26,889 nt of DNA from Xanthobacteraceae bacterium (GCA_030039105.1 JASHQO010000195.1:1-26889), one strand, 5' to 3'; shown: positions 7,014-14,407, counted from the first letter of the stretch. The notes: generated by a model from the sequence alone, not told the origin. Program-made: numbers and translations.

Positions 7014-8723
7014 ATGCCGCTTGCCGCATCTCCCATCGCATCCGCCGCCGGCCGATCGGACGGCCAGGACCTGACCGGCCCAAGCTTGATCGCGGCCCTT
7101 GGCGAGGCGGTTACCGCCGTCGAAGCCCTGTTCGCCGACGCCCGCCGCGCGGTGGCCTCCCGGGTCACCGTCGACGGCCGGCCGACGGCGAGGGTGTTCG
7201 ACCGCGAGCAGCGCGCCACCCACGGGCTTGCCTGGCTCGCCACCTATGTCGAGGCGATCCGTCAGCTCGCTGCCTATGCGGAGCGGCTGACGGCGAGCGG
7301 CCATTTCGGCGAGATCGAGGAGCTTCTGGTGCGCATCGGCGCCGGCGAGTACCTGGCGCAGGTGCTCGGCGGCATTGCCATGAGCCAGGGCGAGATCGTC
7401 CGGCTCGGCGAGCTCGGCCTGAGCCCCGCCGCGGTGGCGGCACGCATCACGCCGGGCGTCGATCACCTCGTCGTCACCGGCAATACCGCGCCGCGCCGCG
7501 CCCGCCTCGTCGAGCTGATGCGCGAGCGGCCGGACGCCACGGTCGGCGTCTGCGGTCTTGACGACACCTTGGATTCGATCCGCGAGGAGATGCGCAAGTT
7601 CGCCGACGGCCAGGTCGCGCCGCATGCGCAGGAATGGCATCTGCGCAACGCATACATTCCGCTCGACGTCATCGTGCAGATGTCCGAGCTCGGCGTGTTC
7701 AGCCTCACCATCCCCGAGGATTACGGCGGCATGGGGCTCGGCAAGGAATCCATGTGCGTCGTCTCCGAGGAGCTGGCGCGCGGCTATATCGGCGTCGGCT
7801 CGCTCGGCACCCGCTCGGAGATTGCGGCCGAGTTGATCTTGGGCAGCGGCACCGAGGATCAGAAGCGCCGATGGCTGCCGAAGATCGCCTCCGGCGAAGT
7901 GCTGCCGACGGCGGTGTTCACCGAGCCGAACACCGGCTCCGATCTCGCCTCGCTCAAGACCCGCGCGGTGCGCGAGCGCGACGCTTACAAGGTCTACGGC
8001 AACAAGACCTGGATCACGCATCCGGTGCGCGCCGACCTGATGACGCTCTTGGTGCGCACCAATCCGGCCGAAAGCGGCTATCGCGGCCTCTCCATGCTGC
8101 TTGCGGAGAAGCCGCGCGGCACCGACGACAAGCCGTTCCCCGCCGCCGGCATGTCGGGCACCGAGATCGAAGTTTTGGGCTATCGCGGCATGAAGGAATA
8201 CGAGATCGCCTTCGACGGCTTTGCCGTGCCGGCCGACAATCTGCTCGGCGGCGTCGAGGGCCTCGGCTTCAAGCAGTTGATGGCGACGTTCGAGTCGGCG
8301 CGCATCCAGACCGCGGCGCGCGCCATCGGCGTCGCGCAAGCGGCGATGGAGCAGGGGCTCGCCTACGCCGCGGCGCGCCTGCAGTTCGGCGAGCCGATCG
8401 CCAATTTTCCGCGCGTCTCCGACAAGCTCGCCATGATGGCGGTCGAGATCATGATCGCGCGGCAACTCACCTATTACGCGGCGCGGCAGAAGGATTCCGG
8501 CCGGCGCTGCGACCTCGAGGCCGGCATGGCGAAGCTGCTCGCCGCCCGCGTCGCCTGGTCTGCCGCCGACAACGCCGTGCAGATCCACGGCGGCAACGGC
8601 TTTGCCGTGGAGTTTCCGATCTCGCGCATCCTGTGCGACGCCCGCATCCTCAACATTTTCGAAGGCGCCGCCGAAATCCAGGCCAACGTCATCGCGCGGC
8701 GATTGCTGGACGGGTCGAACTAA
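7014..8723 (+). CDS. mcd: Acyl-CoA dehydrogenase, probable methylsuccinyl-CoA dehydrogenase
   Basis: FAD-dependent acyl-CoA dehydrogenase of 569 residues, far longer than the usual 380-400. The extra part is an N-terminal helical domain (about 1-175); the dehydrogenase core starts near 183 (DDTLDSIREEM). Core motifs: AVFTEPNTGSDLASLKTRA near 300, the YGNKTWITH sheet region, ARLQFGEPIANF near 455, and QIHGGNGF and IFEGAAEIQ near 523-550. Methylsuccinyl-CoA dehydrogenase of the ethylmalonyl-CoA pathway has exactly this long N-terminal extension, and ccr lies nearby, so oxidation of (2S)-methylsuccinyl-CoA to mesaconyl-CoA is the best call. Electrons would go to EtfAB, encoded 5 kb downstream. 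GGAG at 7004-7007 fixes the start. A palindromic repeat sits just ahead and an inverted repeat pair just behind. Confidence 0.88.
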   Translation: MPLAASPIASAAGRSDGQDLTGPSLIAALGEAVTAVEALFADARRAVASRVTVDGRPTARVFDREQRATHGLAWLATYVEAIRQLAAYAERLTASGHFGEIEELLVRIGAGEYLAQVLGGIAMSQGEIVRLGELGLSPAAVAARITPGVDHLVVTGNTAPRRARLVELMRERPDATVGVCGLDDTLDSIREEMRKFADGQVAPHAQEWHLRNAYIPLDVIVQMSELGVFSLTIPEDYGGMGLGKESMCVVSEELARGYIGVGSLGTRSEIAAELILGSGTEDQKRRWLPKIASGEVLPTAVFTEPNTGSDLASLKTRAVRERDAYKVYGNKTWITHPVRADLMTLLVRTNPAESGYRGLSMLLAEKPRGTDDKPFPAAGMSGTEIEVLGYRGMKEYEIAFDGFAVPADNLLGGVEGLGFKQLMATFESARIQTAARAIGVAQAAMEQGLAYAAARLQFGEPIANFPRVSDKLAMMAVEIMIARQLTYYAARQKDSGRRCDLEAGMAKLLAARVAWSAADNAVQIHGGNGFAVEFPISRILCDARILNIFEGAAEIQANVIARRLLDGSN

Positions 8724-8726
8724 AAT

Positions 8727-8832
8727 GTAGCCTGGGTTGAGCAAGGCGAAACCCAGGGCGGCGTTACATCTCCTCGATCGTTCCCTGATCCTCGATCGTT
8801 CCCTGGGTTTCGCTGCGCTCAACCCAGGCTAC
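8727..8832. repeat. Inverted pair of GTAGCCTGGGTT repeats with tandem duplication in the loop
   Basis: Two 32-base arms (8727-8758 and 8801-8832) are inverted copies of each other, matching at 29 of 32 positions; each arm is itself an imperfect palindrome (CCTGGGTT...AACCCAGG). Between them lies a 17-base direct repeat with an 18-base period (TCCTCGATCGTTCCCTG at 8771-8787 and 8789-8805), the second copy running into the right arm. The pair could fold into a long hairpin 3 bases after the mcd stop and act as a terminator or RNA stabiliser. Confidence 0.8.
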
Positions 8833-8890
8833 GCCCTGATCCAAAAGCTCCGGGATTGACGGCGATGGTCGCGCCGGTAGATGTCGGACG

Positions 8891-10129
8891 ATGAAGCCGG
8901 TTGCAGAATCGAAAGCGGTCAGGGACTTCGTCCCCGACTCACGACAGGCGTGGCTGCGCCTGGCCGCGACGGTGCTGGTCTCGACCGTCGGCGGCGTCGG
9001 CATGTGGTCGGTGGTGGTGGCGCTGCCGCCGGTGCAGGCCGAATTCGCCGTGCCGCGCTCGCAAGCCTCGCTGCCGTTCACGCTGGCGATGGTGGGATTT
9101 GCCTTGGGCGGCGTGTTCATGGGCCGCCTGTTCGACCGGACCGGAATTTTGGGCCCGCTGGCGCTTGGTGCAGTGGCGCTCAGCGCCGGTTACCTCGGCG
9201 CCGCGGATGCCGGCAGCCTGGTGATGTTCGCATTTGCGCACGCCGTGATCGGGTTCGGAACCTCGGCGACGCTCGGCCCGCTGATCGCCGACATCGCGAA
9301 TTGGTTCGTCCGCCGTCGCGGCGTCGCAGTGACGCTTTGCTCGGCCGGAAACTATCTCGCCGGCACGGTGTGGCCGCCGATCGTGCAGCACGCCATCGCG
9401 CTCTACGGCTGGCGGGCGACCCACGTCGGCATCGCGCTGACGTGCGGCGCGGCCATGCTGCTCATCGGCGCCGTCGCCTTGCGCCGGCGCGCGCCCGTTG
9501 CGCTGATCGACGCCGGCGCCGCGGCGCGCAAGGGAGCGCCGGCGGCGTTCGGCCTCTCGGCGCGAGGGCTGCAGACGCTTCTGGCGCTGGCGTCGGTCTG
9601 CTGCTGCGTGGCGATGTCGATGCCGCAGGTCCACATCGTCGCCTATTGCGGCGATCTCGGCTACGGCGTTGGGCGCGGCGCCGACATGCTGGCGCTGATG
9701 ATGGCGTTCGGGATGGTCGGGCGCATCGGCTCGGGGTTCATCGCCGACCGCATCGGCGGTTTGCCGACGCTGATGCTGGGATCGGCGCTGCAGGGCGTCG
9801 CCTTGCTGCTCTACCTGTTCTTTGACGGGCTGGTTTCGCTCTACGTCATCTCGGCGGTGTTCGGCCTGTTCCAGGGCGGCATCGTGCCGAGCTACGCCAT
9901 CATCGTGCGCGAATATTTTCCGGCCAAGGAGGCGGGCACCCGGGTCGGCATCATTTTGATGGCGAGCCTGTTCGGCATGGCGTTGGGCGGCTGGCTGTCG
10001 GGTTATATTTTCGATCTGACCGGTTCCTACCGCGCCGCGTTCTTCAACGGCCTCGGCTGGAACGCGGTCAACGGCACGATCGTGCTGTGGCTCCTGTTCC
10101 GGCGCCAGGGCCGTTTCGCCTATGCCTGA
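8891..10129 (+). CDS. MFS transporter, probably for a mono- or dicarboxylate
   Basis: 412-residue major facilitator superfamily permease with about 12 membrane helices and a central cytoplasmic loop near residues 195-225. The MFS loop signature appears in both halves: GRLFDRTG near residue 78 and GRIGSGFIADRIGG near 277. The PPVQAEFAVPRSQASLPFTL segment after TM1 and the general look resemble the oxalate:formate antiporter/monocarboxylate porter branch, so an organic acid is the likely cargo, but specificity cannot be read from sequence. It overlaps the amidohydrolase gene tail to tail by 10 bases, so a catabolic pairing (uptake plus hydrolysis or decarboxylation) is possible but unproven. 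The ribosome site before ATG 8891 is weak. Confidence 0.85.
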   Translation: MKPVAESKAVRDFVPDSRQAWLRLAATVLVSTVGGVGMWSVVVALPPVQAEFAVPRSQASLPFTLAMVGFALGGVFMGRLFDRTGILGPLALGAVALSAGYLGAADAGSLVMFAFAHAVIGFGTSATLGPLIADIANWFVRRRGVAVTLCSAGNYLAGTVWPPIVQHAIALYGWRATHVGIALTCGAAMLLIGAVALRRRAPVALIDAGAAARKGAPAAFGLSARGLQTLLALASVCCCVAMSMPQVHIVAYCGDLGYGVGRGADMLALMMAFGMVGRIGSGFIADRIGGLPTLMLGSALQGVALLLYLFFDGLVSLYVISAVFGLFQGGIVPSYAIIVREYFPAKEAGTRVGIILMASLFGMALGGWLSGYIFDLTGSYRAAFFNGLGWNAVNGTIVLWLLFRRQGRFAYA

Positions 10130-11103
10130 GCGCGCCGCGGCGCTTTGAGCAGCAGCCCGACATTGCCCGACAAGATCCGCTCGCCGTCGGCGCCGAGCGC
10201 GCGAATGTCGCGCACGAAGTCGCGCACGATCTCGCGCTTGCGGATTTCCTGCGGATAATCGGTGGCGAACACCATGCGCGCGGCGGGGATTTCGCAAAGC
10301 CCGGCCTTGATCGCGCCGATGCCGCCGGCAAAGCCCGCGGTGTCGAACACCAGATTGTTGCCGATGTAGTGGTCGAAGTCGTGCTGCGGCGTGACGCCGT
10401 GGCGCTTATTGCCGGCAGTGCCCCAAAACTCCTTGTCCTGGAAACAGCGCACGCGCGGCAGCATGCCGGCGATGCCGCCGGACAGATGCGCCATGTGCAC
10501 GGTCAGGCCCGGATGGCGGTCGAACACGCCGGAATTGACCAAGCGGATGGTCGCCATGATGAGCGAGAATTCGCGGCCGACGCCGCGCGCGGTGTCGTAC
10601 GCGTCGAATTGCTGCGCCTGGTTGAGCTTCAGCGCCGGGTGCACGAACACGAACAGGCCGAGCTTTTCCACTTCGTTCCAGAACGGCTCGATCGCCGGAT
10701 CGTCGATCCACCTGCCGTCGAATTCCGAGCAGACGGTCACGCCCTGGAAGCCGAGCTCATGGCGGCAGCGGGCGAGCTCCTTGAAGGCGTCGGCGCCGCC
10801 GAGCGGGTGGGCGTGGGCGGCGCCGATGAAGCGGCCGGGATAGTCGCGCTCGGCCTTCTTCGCCTTGTCGTTGACGAAGCGCGAGGTTTCGAGATCGGCG
10901 CACATGCCCGCCGCGCTGGTCAGCCAGGCGGCGTCGATGCCGGAAACGTCCATCATCCGCACGTGCTCGTCGAGATCGTAGAGCAGCGAATGCACCGTGT
11001 AGCTCGGCGCGCCGAGCGCATCGTAATTGAGGATCAGCCGGTCGCCCGGGTCCTGCTTGATCAATTCGCGCGGCGTGAAGTGATGCTGGAAATCGACGAT
11101 CAT
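10120..11103 (-). CDS. Amidohydrolase-superfamily protein (Amidohydro_2/ACMSD-like)
   Basis: 327-residue TIM-barrel metal-dependent hydrolase or decarboxylase of the family that includes ACMSD, gamma-resorcylate decarboxylase and 4-oxalomesaconate hydratase. Metal-site residues visible: the opening VDFQHHFTP, His in VHPALKL near 150, His in HMAHLSGG near 202 and Asp in ATDYPQE near 279. In the opening motif the first of the usual H-x-H pair is Gln, so metal binding may differ or may be completed by the neighbouring His. I chose the ATG at 11103, preceded by GAGGA at good spacing and starting exactly at the barrel's first strand; the open frame further upstream runs through a palindromic repeat. 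It is convergent with the MFS gene and overlaps its end by 10 bases. Substrate unknown. Confidence 0.8.
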   Translation of the reverse strand: MIVDFQHHFTPRELIKQDPGDRLILNYDALGAPSYTVHSLLYDLDEHVRMMDVSGIDAAWLTSAAGMCADLETSRFVNDKAKKAERDYPGRFIGAAHAHPLGGADAFKELARCRHELGFQGVTVCSEFDGRWIDDPAIEPFWNEVEKLGLFVFVHPALKLNQAQQFDAYDTARGVGREFSLIMATIRLVNSGVFDRHPGLTVHMAHLSGGIAGMLPRVRCFQDKEFWGTAGNKRHGVTPQHDFDHYIGNNLVFDTAGFAGGIGAIKAGLCEIPAARMVFATDYPQEIRKREIVRDFVRDIRALGADGERILSGNVGLLLKAPRRAQA

Positions 11104-11136
11104 TGCGGTGGTTCCTCTGCGACTTGCGGCTTCCTT

Positions 11137-11167
11137 GTAGCCCGGATTGCGCGCGACGCAATCCGGG
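11137..11167. repeat. GTAGCCCGGATT palindromic repeat, forward copy
   Basis: GTAG followed by a perfect 11-bp stem (11141-11151 with 11157-11167) and a 5-base loop. Same family as the copies at 8727, 8801, 11968, 16635 and 16749. It lies upstream of the amidohydrolase start, on the left side of the toxin-antitoxin module. Confidence 0.75.
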
Positions 11168-11202
11168 CCGACAAGCGCCGCGCGCAGCCCGGCCGCGCGA
11201 CA

Positions 11203-11231
11203 TTGAAATATACCCCTAGGGGTTATATTAT
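11203..11231 (+). promoter_or_regulatory. Sigma70-like promoter of the toxin-antitoxin module with operator palindrome
   Basis: TTGAAA (11203-11208), a 17-base spacer and TATTAT (11226-11231) make a strong promoter in very GC-rich surroundings; an overlapping exact TATAAT sits at 11229-11234. The spacer holds the perfect palindrome CCCCTAGGGG (11213-11222), flanked by ATATA and TTATAT so the dyad extends further. This is where the Xre-type antitoxin would be expected to bind for autoregulation (inference from known modules). Confidence 0.65.
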
Positions 11232-11252
11232 AATTGACGTTGGAGGGCGCCG

Positions 11253-11639
11253 GTGCGGGTTTTGCGACCAAAGTGTTTGTGCGCTTTGCCCGCAGCGAGC
11301 GTCTCGACGACAAGCGGCTGTACGAGGCCATTGCCCCGCGCGGAACGTGGCTTGATCGATGCTGAGCTTGGCGGCGGCCTCATCAAGCGGCGCGTCGCAC
11401 GACAAGGTGGTGGGCGCTCTGGTGGCTATCGCACCGTGGTCGCGTATCGGACCGCGCAACGTAGCGTGTTTCCGTACGGCTTCGCCAAGAGCGAGCGCGA
11501 CAATATCGACGACCGTGAACTCGACGAGCTGAAAAAGCTGGCAAAGCTGTACCTGGGTTACAGCGAAGTGCAGATTGCCGCCGCGCTCGACGGCGCGGAA
11601 TTGCAAGAGGTGACATGTGATGAGCGCAAAGAAAACTAA
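11253..11639 (+). pseudogene. RelE/ParE-like (COG4737-type) toxin gene with two compensating frameshifts
   Basis: The C-terminal two thirds read as a RelE-like mRNA interferase family toxin: RAERGLIDAELGGGLIKRR, GRSGGYRTVVAYR, GFAKSERDNIDD and a DGAELQEV tail. The GTG at 11253 has a good GGAGG (11242-11246). But from codon 4 to about codon 28 the main frame gives Cys/Ser/Thr-rich nonsense, while the family-like N-terminus (FATKVFVRFARSERLDDKR, then LYEAIA) is in another frame. One base is missing at the T-run 11260-11263 and one extra base is present at the C-run 11334-11337; together they restore the frame. A full-length protein can therefore be made, but with about 25 N-terminal residues scrambled, so it is probably inactive. 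Homopolymer sequencing error or slippage are alternatives. It overlaps the antitoxin start by 20 bases. Confidence 0.72.
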
Positions 11640-11955
11640 CGCAAGTCGTTATCGAAGCCGGCTATCGGCGGCGATTCACGAGACCGCGGCCGGTCTGCAA
11701 CGCATCGGTCTTATCGACAAGGCCACCATGCGCGAGTTCGACGCCTCATGCTTGACTGCGGTCGAGCCGCTGTCGGCCAAGGAAATTGTCGCTATCCGCA
11801 AACGGGCAGGTGTCAGCCAGGGCGTCTTCGCGCATTACCTGAACGTGAAGCCGAAGCTCGTCAGCGAATGGGAGCGCGGCGAAAAGCGGCCGAGCGGCCC
11901 GTCGCTCAAGCTTCTTTCCATCGTGAAGTCGCGGGGCCTGGACGCGATTGCCTGA
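11620..11955 (+). CDS. Xre-type HTH antitoxin/transcription regulator
   Basis: 111-residue DNA-binding protein. The C-terminal half is an Xre/Cro-type helix-turn-helix: LSAKEIVAIRKRAGVSQGVF then YLNVKPKLVSEWERGEKRP, with the usual Gln and Ser-Glu-Trp-Glu-Gly recognition pattern. The N-terminal half would bind the toxin. It is the usual partner (COG2944 type) of the RelE-like toxin just upstream; its start lies inside the last codons of that gene, so the two are translated together. ATG 11620 and GTG 11617 are both possible after AGAGG at 11606-11610. It probably represses its own promoter through the palindrome at 11213-11222. Unlike the toxin, this gene shows no damage. Confidence 0.85.
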   Translation: MSAKKTNASRYRSRLSAAIHETAAGLQRIGLIDKATMREFDASCLTAVEPLSAKEIVAIRKRAGVSQGVFAHYLNVKPKLVSEWERGEKRPSGPSLKLLSIVKSRGLDAIA

Positions 11956-11967
11956 GTCTGAGCGTCG

Positions 11968-12001
11968 TTCCCGGGTTTCGCTGTCGCCCAACCCAGGCTA
12001 C
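11968..12001. repeat. GTAGCC-family palindromic repeat, reverse copy
   Basis: Runs from TTCCCGGGTTTCGCTG to AACCCAGGCTAC. It is the same family as 8801-8832, in reverse orientation relative to the copy at 11137. It starts 12 bases after the antitoxin stop, so the module is bracketed by inverted copies. It ends 9 bases before the next gene. Confidence 0.75.
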
Positions 12002-12010
12002 AAATGAGCC

Positions 12011-12205
12011 ATGGCCAATTTCATGTCCCATTTCGCCGTCCCGGTCGCCATCGGCGCGGTCGCGATCGTGCTGCTGCTCGGGCTCGCCAACATGATGCGC
12101 GGCGGCTCGGGCAACACATCGCAGAAGCTGATGCGGCTGCGCGTGCTGCTGCAATTCATCGCCATCGTCGTCATCATGACCACGCTGTGGTTCATGTCGA
12201 AGTGA
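12011..12205 (+). CDS. Twin transmembrane helix small protein (HIG1-like)
   Basis: 64-residue protein with two membrane helices (about 8-27 and 43-61) joined by a short basic loop containing NMMRGGSGNTSQKLMRLRV. This loop is typical of the small HIG1-domain-like proteins of alphaproteobacteria, related to respiratory supercomplex factors of mitochondria; a role at the respiratory chain is possible but not shown here. The gene sits 10 bases ahead of the cobalamin adenosyltransferase gene, a pairing I recall from other Hyphomicrobiales, and is probably cotranscribed with it. The ribosome site is weak, and a palindromic repeat ends only 9 bases upstream of the start. Confidence 0.8.
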   Translation: MANFMSHFAVPVAIGAVAIVLLLGLANMMRGGSGNTSQKLMRLRVLLQFIAIVVIMTTLWFMSK

Positions 12206-12215
12206 CCGCGTCGCG

Positions 12216-12794
12216 ATGGTCAAGCTCAACAAGATCTATACCCGCACCGGCGACGACGGCACCACCGGGCTCGGCAGCGGCGAGCGGCGCAAGAAATACG
12301 ACTTGCGCATTGCCGCCTACGGCACGCTCGACGAAACCAATGCCGCGATCGGCATTGCCCGCCTGCACACCGCCGATGACGCGGCGCTCGATGCCGCGCT
12401 GGCGCGCATCCAGAACGATCTGTTCGACGTCGGCGCCGATCTCACCACGCCGGGCAAGGGCAAAGGCCCGGGCGGCGCCCGCCTCACGGTGACGGCGGCG
12501 CAGGTTGAGTGGCTGGAAAGCGAGATCGACCGGCTCAACGCCGCGCTAGCGCCGCTTCGCTCCTTCGTGCTGCCCGGCGGCACCGCGGCCGCGGCCTATC
12601 TGCATCTCGCCCGCACCGTCTGCCGCCGCGCCGAGCGGCTGATCGCCGAGCTGAAGGACAAGCCGGACGAGAGCGTCGGCGCCGAAGTCTTGCAATACGT
12701 CAACCGCCTGTCGGATTTTCTGTTCGTCGCCAGCCGCTACGCCAACGGCAAGGGGGAGCGCGACGTGCTGTGGCAGCCGGGCCGCAATCGCTGA
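12216..12794 (+). CDS. PduO-type cob(I)alamin adenosyltransferase
   Basis: Transfers the adenosyl group from ATP to cob(I)alamin to make adenosylcobalamin. The 192 residues fit the PduO/MMAB family: TRTGDDGTTGL near residue 9 (ATP binding), AYGTLDETNAAIG near 35, SFVLPGG near 117, the RTVCRRAER motif, and NRLSDFLFVASRYAN near the C-terminus. In this setting its product would serve the B12-dependent methylmalonyl-CoA and ethylmalonyl-CoA mutases of the pathway that Ccr and Mcd belong to (inference; the mutases are not in the window). It lies between the small twin-TM protein and the rhomboid gene, with 10 and 17 bases between them, so a short operon is likely. Confidence 0.93.
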   Translation: MVKLNKIYTRTGDDGTTGLGSGERRKKYDLRIAAYGTLDETNAAIGIARLHTADDAALDAALARIQNDLFDVGADLTTPGKGKGPGGARLTVTAAQVEWLESEIDRLNAALAPLRSFVLPGGTAAAAYLHLARTVCRRAERLIAELKDKPDESVGAEVLQYVNRLSDFLFVASRYANGKGERDVLWQPGRNR

Positions 12795-12811
12795 AGCGCA
12801 GGGGGACGACC

Positions 12812-13519
12812 ATGGTCATGCCGCTGTGGGATCACAGCCCGTTCAAATGGCCGACGCCGCCCTACGTGATGTGGACCATCATCGTCGTCAATTTCCTCGT
12901 GTTCTTCATCCAGGCGAGCGGCGGCGCCGCGGAGATGGAGGCGGTCGATCGTCTAGCCGGGCTGGTGCCTTCGGCGTTGACCGGAGGCGGCGCCATGGCG
13001 GGCGCGCTGCCGGCGCCGCTCACGCTCATCACCTCGATGTTCCTGCACGCCAACGTCATGCACGTGTTCGGCAACATGCTGTTCCTGTTCGTGTTCGGCG
13101 ACGACATCGAGGAGGCCATCGGCCACTTTCGGTTTCTCGTGTTCTATCTCGCCTGCGGTCTCGGCGCCGCTCTTTTCTTCGTGCTCAGCGATCCGGGCTC
13201 GCACGCCAACCTGATCGGCGCATCCGGCGCGGTCGCCGGCGTCATCTCCGCCTATCTGCTGTATCGGCCATGCGCCAAGGTTTACTGCCTGCTCGATATC
13301 ATCCCGCTGCGGCTGCGGGCGTACTGGATCATCGGCTTCTGGGCGATCTGGCAGGTCATCGAGGTCGTGAGCCACCAGGACCGAGACGGTGTCGCTTATT
13401 GGGCCCATATCGGCGGGCTCGTCACCGGCGCGGTGTTGTTCGTGTTGATGCGGCCGGCCGGCGTCGCGCTGCTGCAATGCATGGACGACGACACCGTCGA
13501 GGCTGCCCGCACAAGCTGA
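12812..13519 (+). CDS. Rhomboid-family intramembrane serine protease
   Basis: 235-residue polytopic membrane protein. The rhomboid hallmarks are present: HANVMHVFGNMLFL (oxyanion His/Asn helix) near residue 80, the catalytic serine in GASGAVAG (S138) and the catalytic histidine in HIGG (H199). It should therefore be an active intramembrane protease; the substrate is unknown. The start ATG at 12812 follows a purine-rich GGGGGA, and the family-like N-terminus begins there (PPYVMWTIIVVNFLVF). A longer frame open upstream is antisense to nothing and overlaps the adenosyltransferase gene in another frame, so I rejected it. Probably cotranscribed with the two genes before it; a 135-base gap follows before etfB. 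Confidence 0.92.
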   Translation: MVMPLWDHSPFKWPTPPYVMWTIIVVNFLVFFIQASGGAAEMEAVDRLAGLVPSALTGGGAMAGALPAPLTLITSMFLHANVMHVFGNMLFLFVFGDDIEEAIGHFRFLVFYLACGLGAALFFVLSDPGSHANLIGASGAVAGVISAYLLYRPCAKVYCLLDIIPLRLRAYWIIGFWAIWQVIEVVSHQDRDGVAYWAHIGGLVTGAVLFVLMRPAGVALLQCMDDDTVEAARTS

Positions 13520-13654
13520 CACGTTGACCGCGGCGGCGGCGGCCGGTAGGTTGCCGCACCGCAGCATCGCCGGGGTTTTGCAAGGGCGCCGGCGGCCGGA
13601 CAACACCAAAAAGCCGTCACCGCAAAACCGTCAAGAACGAAGTCTTCGAGCGCC

Positions 13655-14407
13655 ATGAAAATTCTCGTGCCCGTGAAGCGGGCGGTCGACAAGGACGTGA
13701 AAATCCGCGTCAAGGCAGACGGCTCCGGCGTCGAGCTTGCCAACGTCAAAATGTCGATGAATCCCTTCGATGAAATCGCGGTCGAGGAAGCGCTCAGGCT
13801 CAAGGAAGCCGGCAAGGCCACCGAGATCGTCTGCGCCTCGATCGGCCCGCAGCAGGCCGCCGAGACTATCCGCACCGCGCTCGCCATGGGCGCCGACCGC
13901 GGCATCCTGGTGAAGACCGACGGCGCCGCGGTCGAGCCGTTGGCGGTGGCGAAAATCCTCAAAGCCATCGCCGCGGCCGAGCAACCCGGCCTCATCATTC
14001 TCGGCAAGCAGGCGATCGACGACGACAGCAATCAGACCGGCCAGATGCTGGCCGCCTTGCTGGGCTGGCCGCAGGGCACCTTCGCATCGAAGGTCGTGCT
14101 CGACGGCGACGCCATCATGGTGACGCGCGAGGTCGACGGCGGCCTGCAGACGCTGAAGCTGAAAATGCCGGCCATCGTCACCACCGACCTGCGGCTCAAT
14201 GAGCCGCGTTATGCGTCGCTGCCCAACATCATGAAGGCGAAGAAGAAGCCGATCGACGACAAGACCGCCGCCGATTACGGCGTCGATGTGAAGCCGCGGC
14301 TCGAAGTGGTCAAGACCGCCGAGCCGCCGGTGCGCAAGGCCGGCGTCAAGGTGAAGACCGTCACCGAGCTGATCGACAAATTGAAGAACCAGGCGGGGGC
14401 GATCTGA
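13655..14407 (+). CDS. etfB: Electron transfer flavoprotein beta subunit
   Basis: 250-residue EtfB that, with EtfA, accepts electrons from acyl-CoA dehydrogenases and passes them to ETF:quinone oxidoreductase. Visible features: the MKILVPVKRAVD start strand, the NPFDEIAVEEALRLKE AMP-binding region, the GADRGILV segment, the NQTGQMLAALLGWPQGTF motif and the ETF beta signature around VTREVDGGLQTL. The C-terminal recognition tail ends in NQAGAI. Its stop overlaps the etfA ATG by one base (TGATG), so translation is coupled. A natural partner for the Mcd dehydrogenase in this window. No strong promoter seen in the 135-base gap upstream. Confidence 0.96.
   Translation: MKILVPVKRAVDKDVKIRVKADGSGVELANVKMSMNPFDEIAVEEALRLKEAGKATEIVCASIGPQQAAETIRTALAMGADRGILVKTDGAAVEPLAVAKILKAIAAAEQPGLIILGKQAIDDDSNQTGQMLAALLGWPQGTFASKVVLDGDAIMVTREVDGGLQTLKLKMPAIVTTDLRLNEPRYASLPNIMKAKKKPIDDKTAADYGVDVKPRLEVVKTAEPPVRKAGVKVKTVTELIDKLKNQAGAI

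Noticed and set aside
6930..8822. A 630-codon open frame on the minus strand opposite mcd
   Set aside because: Shadow of the acyl-CoA dehydrogenase gene; biased composition and no family features.
8727..8832. Repeats as a CRISPR array
   Set aside because: Only two inverted arms with no regular spacers and no cas genes; the family occurs elsewhere as single palindromes.
10087..11355. Long plus-strand open frame opposite the amidohydrolase gene
   Set aside because: Antisense shadow with Arg/Asp/Val/Glu bias; it crosses the repeat and the toxin promoter, which a real gene would not be expected to do.
11203..12001. Active toxin-antitoxin module or new defence system
   Set aside because: The toxin N-terminus is out of frame and there are no further genes in the unit; it is a known module type, probably degraded.
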